Assembly: GCA_027382625.1 (NCBI GenBank)
Contig: JAJKFJ010021259.1
Coordinates: 86,116 to 150,115, forward strand
Length of the DNA stretch: 64,000 nt
DNA from: Tetmemena sp. SeJ-2015
Taxonomy: Eukaryota > Ciliophora > Spirotrichea > Sporadotrichida > Oxytrichidae
Direction of reading: 5' to 3'
Below are positions 1 to 10,605 of the stretch, piece after piece (the stretch's first letter is position 1; the number at the start of each line of letters is the position of its first letter). The notes below the pieces were generated by a model. That model ran no database searches. It was not told the origin of the DNA and saw only the letters and a program-made list of their open reading frames with translations. The position numbers and the translations under genes were made by a program.

Positions 1-900
1 AATCACAGGGCCCAAACAATCAAATTTTTTTTAGATCAGAAACCAAGATAAAAAAAGGGTTTTTTAGAATTTAGGGGAAAAAATCACAAAAAAACAAAAA
101 ATAATCACAAAAAAACAAAATTTGCTTTAAAAAACCCCAAAGGGCCTAATAAAAAATCAACCCAAACTCAAATTTTTTCAATTTTTATTCAAATTTAAAA
201 GGGAAAATTTTTCAAAACCTATTTGGTAATAAACCAAAACAAAAACTATTTTCTTTTATGGAAAACAGATGAAACTAATATAATAATTTTCATTTCCCTA
301 AATAAACTTTTAACATTTTTAAAAAATATGGAAACCAGAAAAAAGGAAAAGGGGCTGAGTTTTAGCAGTCGCATGAGGATATTTTTACGAGAGTTTTTAA
401 AGAGAGTAGTTCCTTAAGGAAAAATCTTTAGGGTTTTCTTCAGATCGAAGGGACCCATCTAATTTCAAAATACTTCACCGGGAAAAACGTAAGCCCAAAA
501 TATTGGGGTTTTCAAACTTAAATTTTTAGTGTTTAAATTTCATGCCCCCCGATCGAAGGTGTTTTAACAGAGATTACTTCAGGGAGATACTAAAGGGCGG
601 GCAAGCGTTTTCTTGGGAAAATGTCGGAGGTTTAAGGGTTTACCCAAGGGTTCCCCCAAAAAATGATGAACTTTTCAGTCCGATAAGGGGGGTTCAAAGG
701 GAAATTAAAAAGAAGAGGAAAATCTGCTTTAGGTTCCTACCTTTTAAAATGGATGAGAAGGGCCAAAAAAAATGATTTGGGAATAAAATTTTTCAACGTG
801 GTAAACCCCCCCTCCCGCCAGGGCTACCTTTCGCAAAAATTTTTTTAAAAAAAAAACTTAAGGGTAAAAGGAATGCAAACCTCCGGGGGGATGTACTAAG
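1..900. other. Homopolymer-rich, probably low-quality or non-coding block
   Basis: Dense runs of A, T, G and C (stretched homopolymers such as AAAAAAAC, GGGGTTTT, CCCCAAAGGG) with no frame that stays open under the TGA-only code for a convincing length. The two short plus-strand frames (223-417, 542-775) have no recognisable motif and odd composition. The texture matches two other blocks (8880-9360, 11620-12200) and looks like poorly polished consensus or decayed germline-limited DNA. No gene is called here. Confidence 0.5.
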
Positions 901-1257
901 AAACGATTTTATTCTAATTTCAGATGAGTGGCTTTCTCAACTCACAAGCCATCCTTTCATCTCAAGTAAAATATTGATGAATTACCTAAACTAATTTAAT
1001 AGAGAAAAACGGGAGAGCTCTCTAGCTAATGAAGCAATCAGCTAAGGTTTTCAAAGCTAGACGTTAGAAGCAGAATCCTCCTCCAGTTACATCACTAAAG
1101 AGATTCAAGAACGCAGATGGCCCTAGCTCAGCTCAGAAGCATTCCTACCAATCCAACGTACTTATGATTGACGCTTCAGCTCACAATCCTATGAATCAAA
1201 GCCAAGAAGGACTAACTTAAAATCTCTCAAAGATGAGATTTAACCTTTGAATTAATT

Positions 1258-2397
1258 TCACTTAAAAGTTAATCCAAGCTTAATAAGTTTATTCACACAT
1301 AATTTCTTAACTGTCAAATCACTAATATTTGCAAATGATTTTGCAATGAGTTTTCTAGCATTAATCTTTTCATTTAAATTTGATGCACTTATCTTCATAC
1401 GCTTGTATTGATTCTTCAAGAGTGCAAAGTAATTTTCAATGGGGTTATACTGAGGAGAATAGGGAGGAGTGAATATCAGTTCAATTTGCAATTCTTCGCA
1501 TAACTACTTTGATCTTTTGCTATGATGAACTCTTAAATTGTCAAGGATAATCGAGAGCTTTCTCTTTTTAAAGATTTCATGAACTCCAATTAAAAAGTCT
1601 AGGAACTTGTCTGTGTCTATTGATCTTTCGTGAATATAGTAAATTTCTAGCCCCTTTGAAGGAGAGATGCCGCACACTACAGCTAAGCTTTCCTAAGACT
1701 GGAGCTTATCCTTGACAGAGATATTGCTATTCCTATTGCTATAGTCTAATCTTAGCTTCGTTGAGATAGTGAACATCACTTCATCAACGAAGAGAAGCTC
1801 CACTCCCTCATTGATTCTTGCTTAAATCTTTTCTAGCATCTCTCTCTCCAGAATCGAAATCTTTTCTTTCTATTTCGGAGTTTGATGCTTTAAAATGACC
1901 ACTGCCTTTCGCTTAATGCGATTTTGTTAGTACAGTCTCCTCAGCTGTGGGGGCTTTATCACTGCTTCTGGAAATCTTCTGTGAAATATGATGCACCTCT
2001 CTGCTATACTCATGCCTGCCTGTTTGACAAGAGTTTCTTAAGAGCATATGTAACCCAGCTGCTCCTCAGAGAAGTTCATAATATTTTTCTTAAGAGGCGT
2101 ACCATTAGAATCTCCTAAGCCGATCTTAATTGCTTGAATGCACTAAAGCCTAATTTCCCTTGTGCTTAAGTCTACAAGTTTGCTAATTGCAAGGTAGCTT
2201 AGATATATGAGACTTTCCGGAGTGGGTGATCATGTTTTGAATCTAAGTAGCAAAACAACATCTTAGATGCTATAAGCTTCTCCAAGAAGATTGAGTATGT
2301 GCTGATGTGAGTGGGTGTTTCCTAAAAATAAGGTGTTAATATCATAATGAATTTCAGTTTTAAGAATGAAAAATGTATCAATTGTCAGAGAGTGCAT
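1258..2397 (-). CDS. Tc1/mariner-superfamily (DD34E) transposase, interrupted by one TGA
   Basis: Predicted cut-and-paste transposase of about 379 residues, reading TAA/TAG as Gln, from ATG at 2397 to TGA at 1258. The catalytic triad is visible: first Asp in LLFVDEVMF, second Asp in IILDNLRVHHSK, and Glu in PYSPQYNPIENYF. The second Asp and the Glu are separated by 34 residues, the spacing typical of Tc1. The N-terminal third (HILNLLGEAYSIQDVVLLLR) could hold the DNA-binding helices. One in-frame TGA (2230-2232) splits the frame after RFKT; coding character is the same on both sides, so this is a disabling mutation, a sequence error or an unexplained recoding. Length and germline setting recall the TBE transposons of Oxytricha, whose about 42-kDa transposase is needed for genome rearrangement, but I could not find telomere-type terminal repeats. 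Family call firm; exact element class inferred. Confidence 0.8.
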
Positions 2398-2522
2398 ATA
2401 TTAGTTCAGGAGGTGAGTTATCTACTTTAAAAAAATATTGAGCTATAATATGATAAAAATTAATTGAGGATTTGAGTAAGTAGATCTTGCTAAATAGGAG
2501 GGAGGCTATTTATCATCTGAGG

Positions 2523-2890
2523 TCTAATTTATCTTTATTAGATAAGGCCTCATATAAAATATATTCATCATCAATGAGCCATCCTTGCTTTAAGGTTATG
2601 ATGGCTCACTGATGATGAATGTATTTATTTCTTCATTAATCAGAGCTCATGTAGCTCTGATTAATTGGAATTGAATTTGATTCAAGCTTTCTCCACTCTA
2701 CATGCATTGCAAGAGAGAAGCACATAGTGCCCTGGGAAAGCTATGAATCGTTTTTCTCCATAGGAGAAAAAATTAAAGCTAATTAATAGCTTTTTATCAA
2801 AGCTATGCATTAGCTTTGATAGTTTTGTTTTATTTGAGAGCCAAGGTTGAAACTTGACTCTCAAATTAGATATTATAATTTTTAATATCT
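2523..2890. repeat. Array of at least seven short hairpins (inverted repeats)
   Basis: Consecutive, mutually different inverted repeats: 2563-2583/2600-2620 (20 of 21 paired, 16-nt loop), 2635-2647/2653-2665 (13 perfect, loop 5), 2751-2759/2763-2771 (9 perfect, loop 3), 2775-2781/2787-2793 (7 perfect, loop 5), 2795-2805/2811-2821 (11 perfect, loop 5), 2832-2845/2853-2866 (13 of 14, loop 7), 2868-2875/2883-2890 (8 perfect, loop 7). A weaker stem sits at 2523-2542. The array lies between the transposase and the next gene, with no coding frame. It may be a structured RNA, a transposon end, or a germline-limited cruciform-forming repeat. Confidence 0.7.
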
Positions 2891-3429
2891 GTGTGCTAAT
2901 TAAATATCATCTAAAAATACACAGCAACTTTAAATATTTAAATCTTCATTCGAAAGTTTTTGATTTATTTACTATCGAATATGAATATGTTAGCTTTATC
3001 TATTATGTTTTATCTTAAATAACTTTAATTAATATTTGATAGAATAATAGCCTGAAGTTAATATGCTTAAAATGAGAAATATATATTTTATTTTTCCCTT
3101 ATAATCATAACTTAAATATGAAAAGAAATTAGTTCTCACTATCATAAAAAGGGTTCTTATTAAGTTTAATAAATTATAAAAATGAGGTATATATGGAAAG
3201 CAAGTAATAGTAAAAGATAAAAGTTTTAAAGATTAACGATTATTTTTATATTACCTCTCTCAAAAGCTCTTAGTTATGTTGTAGCTTGCATAAGTTTATT
3301 TTCTTTGATAAATTTAGTTTTATTTATAATATGATAGTGTTCTCTTTATATGTTTAGTATAATTAAATTTGTATCAAAATTATGATCACTCTCTTAATTC
3401 TTAAAAAAATTACTAAATTAATTATAGAT

Positions 3430-4822
3430 TAAGCTGCCTTCTTGGAAGCTGCTACTTCTCTCTTCACTTTGAAAATTAAATTAAATTAATTGGTATTTAG
3501 ACTTGGTAGAAAATTATCATTTGAGGATTCTCCTTGATAGGAATTGGAAGGGCTGATTTCAAAGTCTTCCTCGCTATCAGAGCTTTCCTATTTAAAGCCT
3601 TTGAATGTAAGTTTTGAACTGACTATATCTTGCTTTTCTTCTTCGATTATTTATCCCTTGAGTTGCATTTGCATCTTCAGAGAATCTAAATGGGATTGGT
3701 TTTATATTTTTGCTTCCTTCTCTTGATTCTAACTCTATTTGCGCGTGAGCTTCTCCTCTCGTTTCTTAGTCTCAGCTTTACTTCATAAGATTAAAAAATA
3801 AAATAAGAAAATATAATTGGAAAGAATAAAAAACGACATATTAAACATTATAAATAGAAGCTATAATTGAAGTGTATTTTGAAGTCATTGATAAATTTAA
3901 AAAGTGCTCTCCCTATTCAACTATAAATCTAAAAACAGTAAAATCTTAAAATATTTTTGACTTAAACTCAACTTAAATTACTTAAATTTACCTTATGATT
4001 GTTTGTCTTTTTTGTGATGAGATACTCTTTTATTTTTTATATTTTGCTTGACACTATTATCCAACTACCCCTATTTATCATTCAGTGCCACAAAAAATTC
4101 CACAGCAAAACTAGTTTTCAAGCTACTCATAGCAATATCAGCAGCTCTTTTGTAGTTCGAGGTGTGCTTCTTCAGGTCATCTTCATATCAGAAAATAAAG
4201 ATAAATATAAGATTAGTTAAAATAAATGAAGATCATACGATTTCATAATAAAACAATGAAAATAAAAATTGGAAGTATAATGATGCTTTTTATAATATTT
4301 AGTGAGATCATTTTGCAAATAGATCAAACACTACTTATCTTAATGATTTAAAAATAAATTGTCACTTATCCTGAGCTTATGAGGATATATGATTCGCCAC
4401 ACTTAGTTCTTGCTAGATCAGTTCTTGAGTATTATTGATCTGCCTTCAAAATGTCTGTTCAAGTTTGTCCGACCTAATATGAGCGATGACCTTATTGAAT
4501 TCAATTTCAAGCTCCTAGTAAAACTTTTGCTTTTTCTCTATCAGCATGTGCTCCAGATCTTTGAGATCAGATTTTTATCCTTAAGATATTTGAGGTGGCA
4601 ATTGAGATTGATTGCTCTTAATTGTTTGCTAGTGTGATTATAAATTTTACTGATCGTTAATCACGGCTTTTTGCTCATTAACTTTTCCTGCATCATTTTT
4701 TTCAGCTGTTTAAGTTTGAGCCAATCTTTCTTCTTTTATAGGAAATATAATATTTATGGATAGTTCGATCCTACACAAAAAAAATACTAAATGATTAGTT
4801 CGAATCTATCTAAGAAAGCCAT
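3430..4822 (-). CDS. Coiled-coil, acidic-tailed protein interrupted by four IESs
   Basis: Starts at ATG 4822 (MAFLDRFEL...). After removal of four pointer-flanked segments (4769-4795, 4443-4453, 4182-4367, 3782-3986) the frame is continuous: a Gln/Lys-rich start, a long heptad-rich coil (DLEHMLIEKKQKFYQELE, then LEQINNTQELIQQEL), a further helical region (SNYKRAADIAMSSLKTSF), a basic KKREEKLTRK stretch and an acidic Ser/Asp/Glu tail (ESSDSEEDFEISPS). The coil resembles those of TRIM/B-box proteins but no zinc finger is seen. The 3' end is uncertain: the frame stays open to a TGA at 3105-3107, but protein-like character fades near 3430. Function unknown. Confidence 0.65.
3782..3986. other. IES, pointer TTTAC (205 bp)
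   Basis: AT-rich insert between direct repeats TTTAC at 3777-3781 and 3987-3991. Deleting it with one repeat joins KQSQGK to AETKKREEK in frame on the minus strand. Confidence 0.75.
4182..4367. other. IES, pointer ATC (186 bp)
   Basis: AT-rich insert between ATC at 4179-4181 and 4368-4370. Removal joins SSQAQD to DLKKHTSNYK in frame. The pointer is only 3 bp, so exact borders are less certain than for the other IESs. Confidence 0.6.
4443..4453. other. Very short IES-like insert, pointer TCTG (11 bp)
   Basis: Direct repeats TCTG at 4439-4442 and 4454-4457, 15 bp apart. Deleting one repeat unit removes an in-frame TGA (4446-4448) and gives LEQINNTQELI in the coiled coil. Alternatives are a sequence error or a genuine stop. 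Confidence 0.5.
4769..4795. other. IES, pointer TAGTTCGA (27 bp)
   Basis: Perfect 8-bp direct repeats at 4761-4768 and 4796-4803. Removal makes MAFLDRFEL run in frame into SINIIFPIKEER. A 17-bp GT-AG intron would also restore frame but leaves the 8-bp repeat unexplained. Confidence 0.8.
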
Positions 4823-4971
4823 GGTTTCAGATGGTAATATCTAGTTTATAAAATCAGAAGGTTTGGAAATGAATTTCCAAAGTGAGGAGAGATGATTCGT
4901 GTTTTATTTTATAAAATTAATCAAGATCTATGAAATCAAGGATATTTCTCTCTCTCCCATGAATAAAATAC

Positions 4972-6070
4972 TCACATAATGATAGATAATTAACTTGGAG
5001 ATATATTCAAAAGCTCCTTGATTTATTCTATTAGGCCATTTCTAGTTTGCAAAAATTTGGGTCTATTCTTTTAACTGCCCTTGGTGATGTCGCAATTTAA
5101 CATTATTTCAACTTTATCTTAGGGAAGTTTTGCTAAGCCCTCGCATGCACCTATCATACCTCCAACTATGCAGGCGTTAGTGTCCGTGTCTCCACCTACT
5201 AACAGGGTAGTTCGGATTGATTCTTCATAGCTCAAATTGTATCTCAAGCAATGGAAAGATAGGATTAATGCGTGTCTCAACCAGCCTCCTGCTTTCTTAG
5301 GAGTGAAGTCCTCGGGAAAGTTATGAGCTTCTAAAGAATCAATGTAAGAAAACCAATCTAGCAAATCTTTACTGAAGCCTGAGGATCTTGCAACTGCTTT
5401 GACTTCCTCGTAAACTTATTCTCTTGAGAGGTCACCTTGAAAGATCTTTTTTATGGCTAAGCAATAAACAGCACTAGCCTCAAGAGCGACTTAATTGGAA
5501 TGACTTAGACTCGTTTAGAGTTTAGCTGCAGTAATTAAATCCTCGTCAGAAAGGTTTCTGCCCCAGACTGCTTGAGCTGTAAGTCTCATCAACCCTCCGT
5601 TGCTTTGAGAGGTTGCAGATTTACCCTCTGTCGCTTTTCTGATTACTCTTTCTGGGTTGGGATTATTGATGTCACATTTGAAAAAGGCCGCTCTTGTAGT
5701 GGCACCTATGTCAAAGGGTTTGCTTTAAATCCATTTTCCATACATTTTTACGATCTCCTTCATGTTCAAGTTGCCTTTTCCTTTTATCAGCCCTTGCAAT
5801 AGACTCAATAAATATAACCGAGTATATTAAACTTACTATTAAGACTGAGAGTTAACTCTCCATCATCTGAAATTTAACCTGGAGCAGTTTTGTGCGGACC
5901 TCCGCCTGGAAGTGTGAGTGCTTTAGCAACTGATTTCTCATCGATTACTTTATTTGAAAATTCCAAATACGTCCCTGTTGCATCTCCGAGTAGCGCTCCA
6001 ATAATGCATCCTAATGCTTTATCTTAATTTTATTCGTCTTAGACTCGCTTAATGATTCCTTTATTTTAAC
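4972..6070 (-). CDS. ADP-ribosylglycohydrolase family protein
   Basis: ADP-ribosyl hydrolase fold (ARH family), which cleaves ADP-ribose from proteins or related substrates using a binuclear Mg centre. Seen in order on the minus strand: IIGALLGDATGTYLEF (N-terminal motif), PGQISDDGELTLSL (acidic metal motif), KWIQSKPFDIG, SNGGLMR (family Asn-Gly motif), LSHSNQVALEASAVYCLAI, and GGDTDTNACIVGGMIGA (C-terminal metal-binding GGDTD motif). The stop is TGA at 4972-4974. One IES (5806-5841) must be removed to align the second motif with the family. No convincing ATG was found; the frame is open to about 6070 and the start may lie in a separate MDS or short exon. All key acidic residues are present, so the enzyme is probably active. 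Confidence 0.88.
5806..5841. other. IES, pointer AGACT (36 bp)
   Basis: Direct repeats AGACT at 5801-5805 and 5842-5846. Removal gives SDDGELTLSLLQGLIKGKG, which matches ARH-family spacing exactly. A 44-bp GTAAGT...AAG intron would also keep frame but shortens the conserved helix by two residues, so the IES is preferred. Confidence 0.75.
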
Positions 6071-6148
6071 AACTTACTCTTAATGAAAAAATAAGAAAAT
6101 TCTCTTTCAGAGGAAAGATTTATAAAATTATTATTCTTAAAAAAAAAT

Positions 6149-7766
6149 TCAAATAGATGTTCTCTTGACAAAAGAACTTTCTACTTAACCTTTCTTTTTA
6201 TCATATGTATGAAGCTATCCAGTCTCATCCAAAAATACCCAGATGTCTTATTTTTCATAGAAGCAAGAGTTCGGAGTATTTGGCCTGAATGTTGGGCAAC
6301 CTTGGAATTCTACTTTAGGAGTGGCTCTTTTTATTCTTGCTTGAGTAGGAGTTCCCCCATCTTAAAAAATATTTTGATAAAATTTTCCTTTATTCATCTT
6401 TTGAAGAAAAAGGTTTTAAAATAACCTTAACCTAAAAAACCTAATTAAAAAAATCTCTGATAGGAGTAAACTGAATCTCTAGATCATATAATTCGGAACT
6501 AAAACTTTTTGTTGACCAAATTTATGATGATAACCCTTTAGGCAGCTTTTACTAAATTTCCACCAAAGACTTAAACTTTGTTTTTGGCACCTGTATTTTA
6601 AAATACCATACCTTTTCTAACTGTAATCGAATTCTTAACTGGGATCACTTCAAATCCCTTCTTTTCGTTTAATAAGTCTTTTAAAATTTTGCATATTAAA
6701 AAGATAAGACTTTAAAATCTATGTACTCAATATCATCGTCTCTATTTACAAAAGCCACGAAAAGATAGTCTTAAAGGATAAAGCAAGAATGCATCGACCG
6801 ATAATTATTCAATTTAGGGAAATCATTAGCCTAATCTACTTTTAACCACCCAGACTACTTGCAAATTGATACCTTGAATTTCAAGCAAATTCATTTTTCC
6901 TTTAAAATATTCTAATAAAATGTTAGATGGTGGAGAAATATCGCTTCTTCCGTCCTACTAGCCTCCTATGACAAATAGGAAGCCTTTATGAAACAGAATC
7001 TAGCCATTCTAATTGAAAAAGCCTGCTTTCTTATTGGAGTATATCATCTCTACAAGCCCAGTTTCTCTATTGTACTCCCACATGTCTGCATTTAATTTTT
7101 CTATGTTTAAATTTAATTTCTCTTATTCAATCCCATAACTATGTATCTTTTTACAAGTCTCTTGCTAGAGGGACAAATTACTTCCACTTCAACAAACGCA
7201 AATCCCTCCATGAATATATTTTTGGTTTGTATTCAAATAGGCTTTCAAATGAATATTTGATCAAAGTCGTTGAAAAAATAATGAAGATCTTGCTTTACTA
7301 CAGGATGAGAGGTTGATAACTATATTAATTTCACAGTATAAAATAATCATTTTAAAGTCTAAAATCTACTTTAATTAGTATCTAACTCTTCAAAAAAGAA
7401 GAAACTGTATTTAAGATCCTCTTCTGACAAAGTAAAAGAGAAAATATATTTAAAAATGCCTTGGAAAGATAGGAGCTTTCTACTTGATGCCCTAATCTTG
7501 ATGTTGAACTTATTTACTCCTCGTCTTTAAATCCCTCTTTTTTAAGACTTAGTCCTTCGTCTTATACACCTCTTCACTATCATCATCCTCATCTTAAGAA
7601 TTTTAATCATCTTCTTCGCTTTCCTTATAAAAATCAATATTTATAAGCTAAATTTTTAAAGATATAACTGATTTAACTAATAGTACTCGAGAAACTACTT
7701 GTTGAAGACTGGATAGATCTTAAGTTATTTTAAGGGAAATAATTTAAATAGCTATTTGAATGCCAT
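6149..7766 (-). CDS. Kelch-repeat family protein (copy 3), IES-interrupted
   Basis: Stop TGA at 6149-6151; likely start ATG 7766. N-terminal region is acidic (SEEDDQNSQDEDDDSEEVY), followed by kelch-type blades: LFHKGFLFVIGGQQDG, SMHSCFILQDYLFVAF...DDDIEYIDF, NKVQVFGGN, FQGCPTFRPNTPN, and DIWVFLDETGQLHTYD. Order and spacing match the copies at 10606-11580 and 15889-17703. Two IESs (6677-6703, 6842-6854) restore frame when removed; one extra T near 6515 and a poly-T join near 6370-6450 still need a 1-nt correction. Kelch propellers bind protein partners; the specific role is unknown. Confidence 0.7.
6677..6703. other. IES, pointer ATAAG (27 bp)
   Basis: Direct repeats ATAAG at 6672-6676 and 6704-6708. 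Removal fuses EYIDFKVLL to NEKKGFEVIPV in the kelch frame. Confidence 0.75.
6842..6854. other. Short IES, pointer CTACTT (13 bp)
   Basis: Direct repeats CTACTT at 6836-6841 and 6855-6860, 19 bp apart. Removal gives INLQVDQANDFPKL, collinear with the paralogous kelch gene. Confidence 0.7.
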
Positions 7767-7849
7767 ATTATTTATTTTCAAATTTAAATTAAAAATGCTT
7801 TAGATAATTTTTTACTTAATTTATATTTTAAAAAAATTAAAAAAGAAAT

Positions 7850-8120
7850 TTATTTCTTAATTTTAGGCTTTTTTACACTACTTTTTAATTACACTGGATT
7901 TTTAAAAATTTCTACCTCCTAAATTATTTGGTCTGCTTTTATTTTTGTCATTAAGATTTTCAGTGAGAGATAAATGTTCTTTTTTCCTTTATTTTCTTTG
8001 TTCAATCAACCATAGTAATCCTTGCTAATTTCTCTATTTCTTTTCTTCTTCTGGTTGTGATTGCTCTCTTTTTCCAACTATTTGCAAATTCAAATATTTT
8101 ATTATTTTTTCTTCTATGTT
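7850..8120 (-). CDS. Possible basic, Lys-rich protein fragment
   Basis: Minus-strand frames rich in Lys/Asn/Gln (for example KEHLSLTENLNDKNKSRP and KESNHNQKKKRNREISK) that are continuous apart from one frame change near 8010. Codon use resembles the neighbouring genes, unlike the surrounding AT-rich DNA. No domain, start or stop can be fixed. It may be a fragment of a gene whose other MDSs lie elsewhere, or a decayed gene. Confidence 0.3.
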
Positions 8121-8129
8121 TATAATAAT

Positions 8130-8880
8130 AATAAAGCTTAAATATAGATAAAGCAAAGGTTGTTGATCATTCTCTTAAGAAATTAGATAATTTAAACTAT
8201 ATTTTGGGGTAACTGAATTCCTAAATTAATATAAATGATAATCTAGACCTATATCCTGTTCCTCAAATAAAACTAAACATGAACAATCAAATGAATGAAA
8301 TGCTTTGCTTTCTGCTTTATAATTTTAAGGTTGATTCTAATTCATTATGGCAAAACTTTGCTATCCTGCTTCTTTTGGTAATTATAGCAAAAAAATGATT
8401 AAGGATAAAGTTTGAAATAATTCATAAAATAAATTAGTAGCAGCTAAAAGGATCTCAAATCTAAATAATCATTATAAATTTAGATCCCTCTACTTTATTT
8501 GATAATTTACATTTCTTAGTAATGAATGCAAATGATGATTAAAACTTAAATATTTTTCAAACTAATAAAATTAAATAAGCCTTACTACTTTACTGAGTGG
8601 TATTTTGGGGCGTTGAAGTGAAATTAAATTTTTAAAGCTGACTTATTTTTGCAACCTGAACTCATTATGTTTTATAAATTACTATTTTAATAAATTGCAA
8701 ACGATAAATTTATTCTTTGTCAGAAGTAAATTCTTAATATGATTTAGGAAGAAAGGTTGCCATTTTAATTACTGATTCTCGTTCATCATTGTTTCCTAAT
8801 TGATAACTCTGCTAATCCTCTGTCATGATGGGGATAGATAATAATTATAATAAACTTTACTATGAAACACAAATATATTT
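8130..8880. other. AT-rich region without recognised gene
   Basis: No sustained frame under the TGA-only code on either strand. Two TTTTGGGG octamers (8212-8219 and 8603-8610) match one spirotrich telomere unit but are single copies and not arrays. Confidence 0.5.
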
Positions 8881-9690
8881 CTAAAAATAGAAAAACCCTT
8901 TAATAAAAAATTAAAAATAATTTTCAAGGGGGTAATTAAAAAAATTTTTAAAAATACAGCATGACTTAAGAAAAATTAAAATTTTTTTAAAATTTTTAAA
9001 AATTTTTTAAATTTATAATTTTTTAAAATACTTTGTTTTTCTTTTTAATCCCAATTCATAAAATTAATTTTAACTTTAAAAATAAAAAAAAAATTTTTTT
9101 AAAAAAAAACCCTTTAAAAAAATAAATTAAAACCCAAATTTTTTTGCAAAAAAAAATTTCTATAAATGAAAAAAAAGGAATTTTAATTTTTATTAAAAAA
9201 ATTTCCCTTTTGATATAATTCTTTTTCCTAAAATAAAAAATTTAAACTTAAAGAAGAAAAAGAAGAATTAATTTTTAAAAAATTACAAAAAAATTTTTTA
9301 AATTTTAAATTTTTAAAAAAATTAAAATTTAATTATTTAAAAAATGTTTTAAATACCCTCATTCTACTAAATGCTAGTTACGGTATCATCTAAACCTTTT
9401 AAGATTTTTGGAAGAGATCGCACATTAGTCAATTCTTATATAATCATAATCTAATTACAAATATTATTCTCTTAGATTTTTACCAATTTGTTCACAATCT
9501 TGCTTACTCTTTTATTAAAATTATTTGGGAGGAAATAACTCAAGCTGGTTTTTTACCCAATACTCAAATTTTCTCTTTGCATCGTTATACTTAAATCATC
9601 AATTATAAAGGCATGGAAAATGTAGTGAATAAATCTAGGTTGTAAAAATAGACATATTAATTATAATGCTTTAAACAATTATGATTTCAA
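8880..9690. other. Homopolymer-rich AT block and AT-rich spacer
   Basis: To about 9360 the sequence is almost only stretched A and T runs with occasional G/C runs, as at 1-900. From there to 9690 it is ordinary AT-rich spacer. No gene seen. Confidence 0.5.
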
Positions 9691-10242
9691 TATCTTTTAT
9701 ACTCTATCTACCATTTAAATAATTAAAAATTTTCAAAATTAAATTATCTATTATCATGATAGTGTTTATAGAGATTTATCTTTTCTTTAAAAATCAAAAT
9801 GAAATTGTTTATAATGTAGATGTTGATAGTATCCTACATAGAATAAAAATTAACTTTGCAAGAATTCCTTCTGATTAAATTCTATTTATCTAGTTTAGCA
9901 AGGGTTGCTTCAATCACATCTCTCAGTTTTGTTAAAAGTGAGCTCTGATCTTAGATCTAAGCCTATCCAATTAACTCATTGTGTAATCTAAAAGAAATTT
10001 AATATTAATTGTGGTTGTAGACTAGCTCTCTAATAGAGGTATTTTGAAAATTAGAAACTGAGATCTTGAGCATGTCTTTGTGGCTTATAAAATCATGAGA
10101 CTCCATGCACTAAACCACACACAAATATTTTGCAGTGTCTACATTTCATTTTTAAATAATAATATTTAAAATTATAAAATGTTAAGATTAATTTTTGAGA
10201 TTGGTAAGTCTCGTCGCAGTCGTTATGAGAGGGAGCTGACAT
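9687..10242 (-). CDS. B-box-type zinc-finger protein (copy 2), one frameshift
   Basis: Start ATG 10242 (MSAPSHNDCDETYQSQ), stop TGA 9687-9689. A zinc finger C-x2-C-x4-C-x2-C-x3-H-x4-H is read as CRHCKIFVC followed by QCMESHDFISH, but only if one G in the GTGTGTGG run near 10105 is dropped. The spacing is then identical to the gene at 14860-15754. A helical region (LLTKLRDVIEATLAKLDKQN) follows. It lies 3' of a kelch gene on the same strand, as its paralogue does. The frameshift is either a sequence error or a pseudogene mark. Confidence 0.55.
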
Positions 10243-10605
10243 ATTTTAGAAAATATAGAATTATTTAATATATCTGATTATGATTTTTAGACATTTAATT
10301 ACTTGATTTTACAATTTCCAAAAGTGCAACAAAAATTTATCTTACTTCTTAAAAATATATTGAAGAGATAAACCTATTAAAATAAATTCAAACATATTAG
10401 AATTTCAAATTCATATTGATATTCTTTTGTCAAGAAAAATAATACTAGGCAAGAACCTTCCATTTTTGGGTTTATTTAACATTAATAATCAATATTTTAG
10501 TCCAAAATATGTCTCATTTATTTCTTAAAATTGCTCGACTCAAACAAAGAATTAATTTGGTAACTAAAGTCAATGAACTAACATAAATATTTGAAAACAT
10601 AATTG

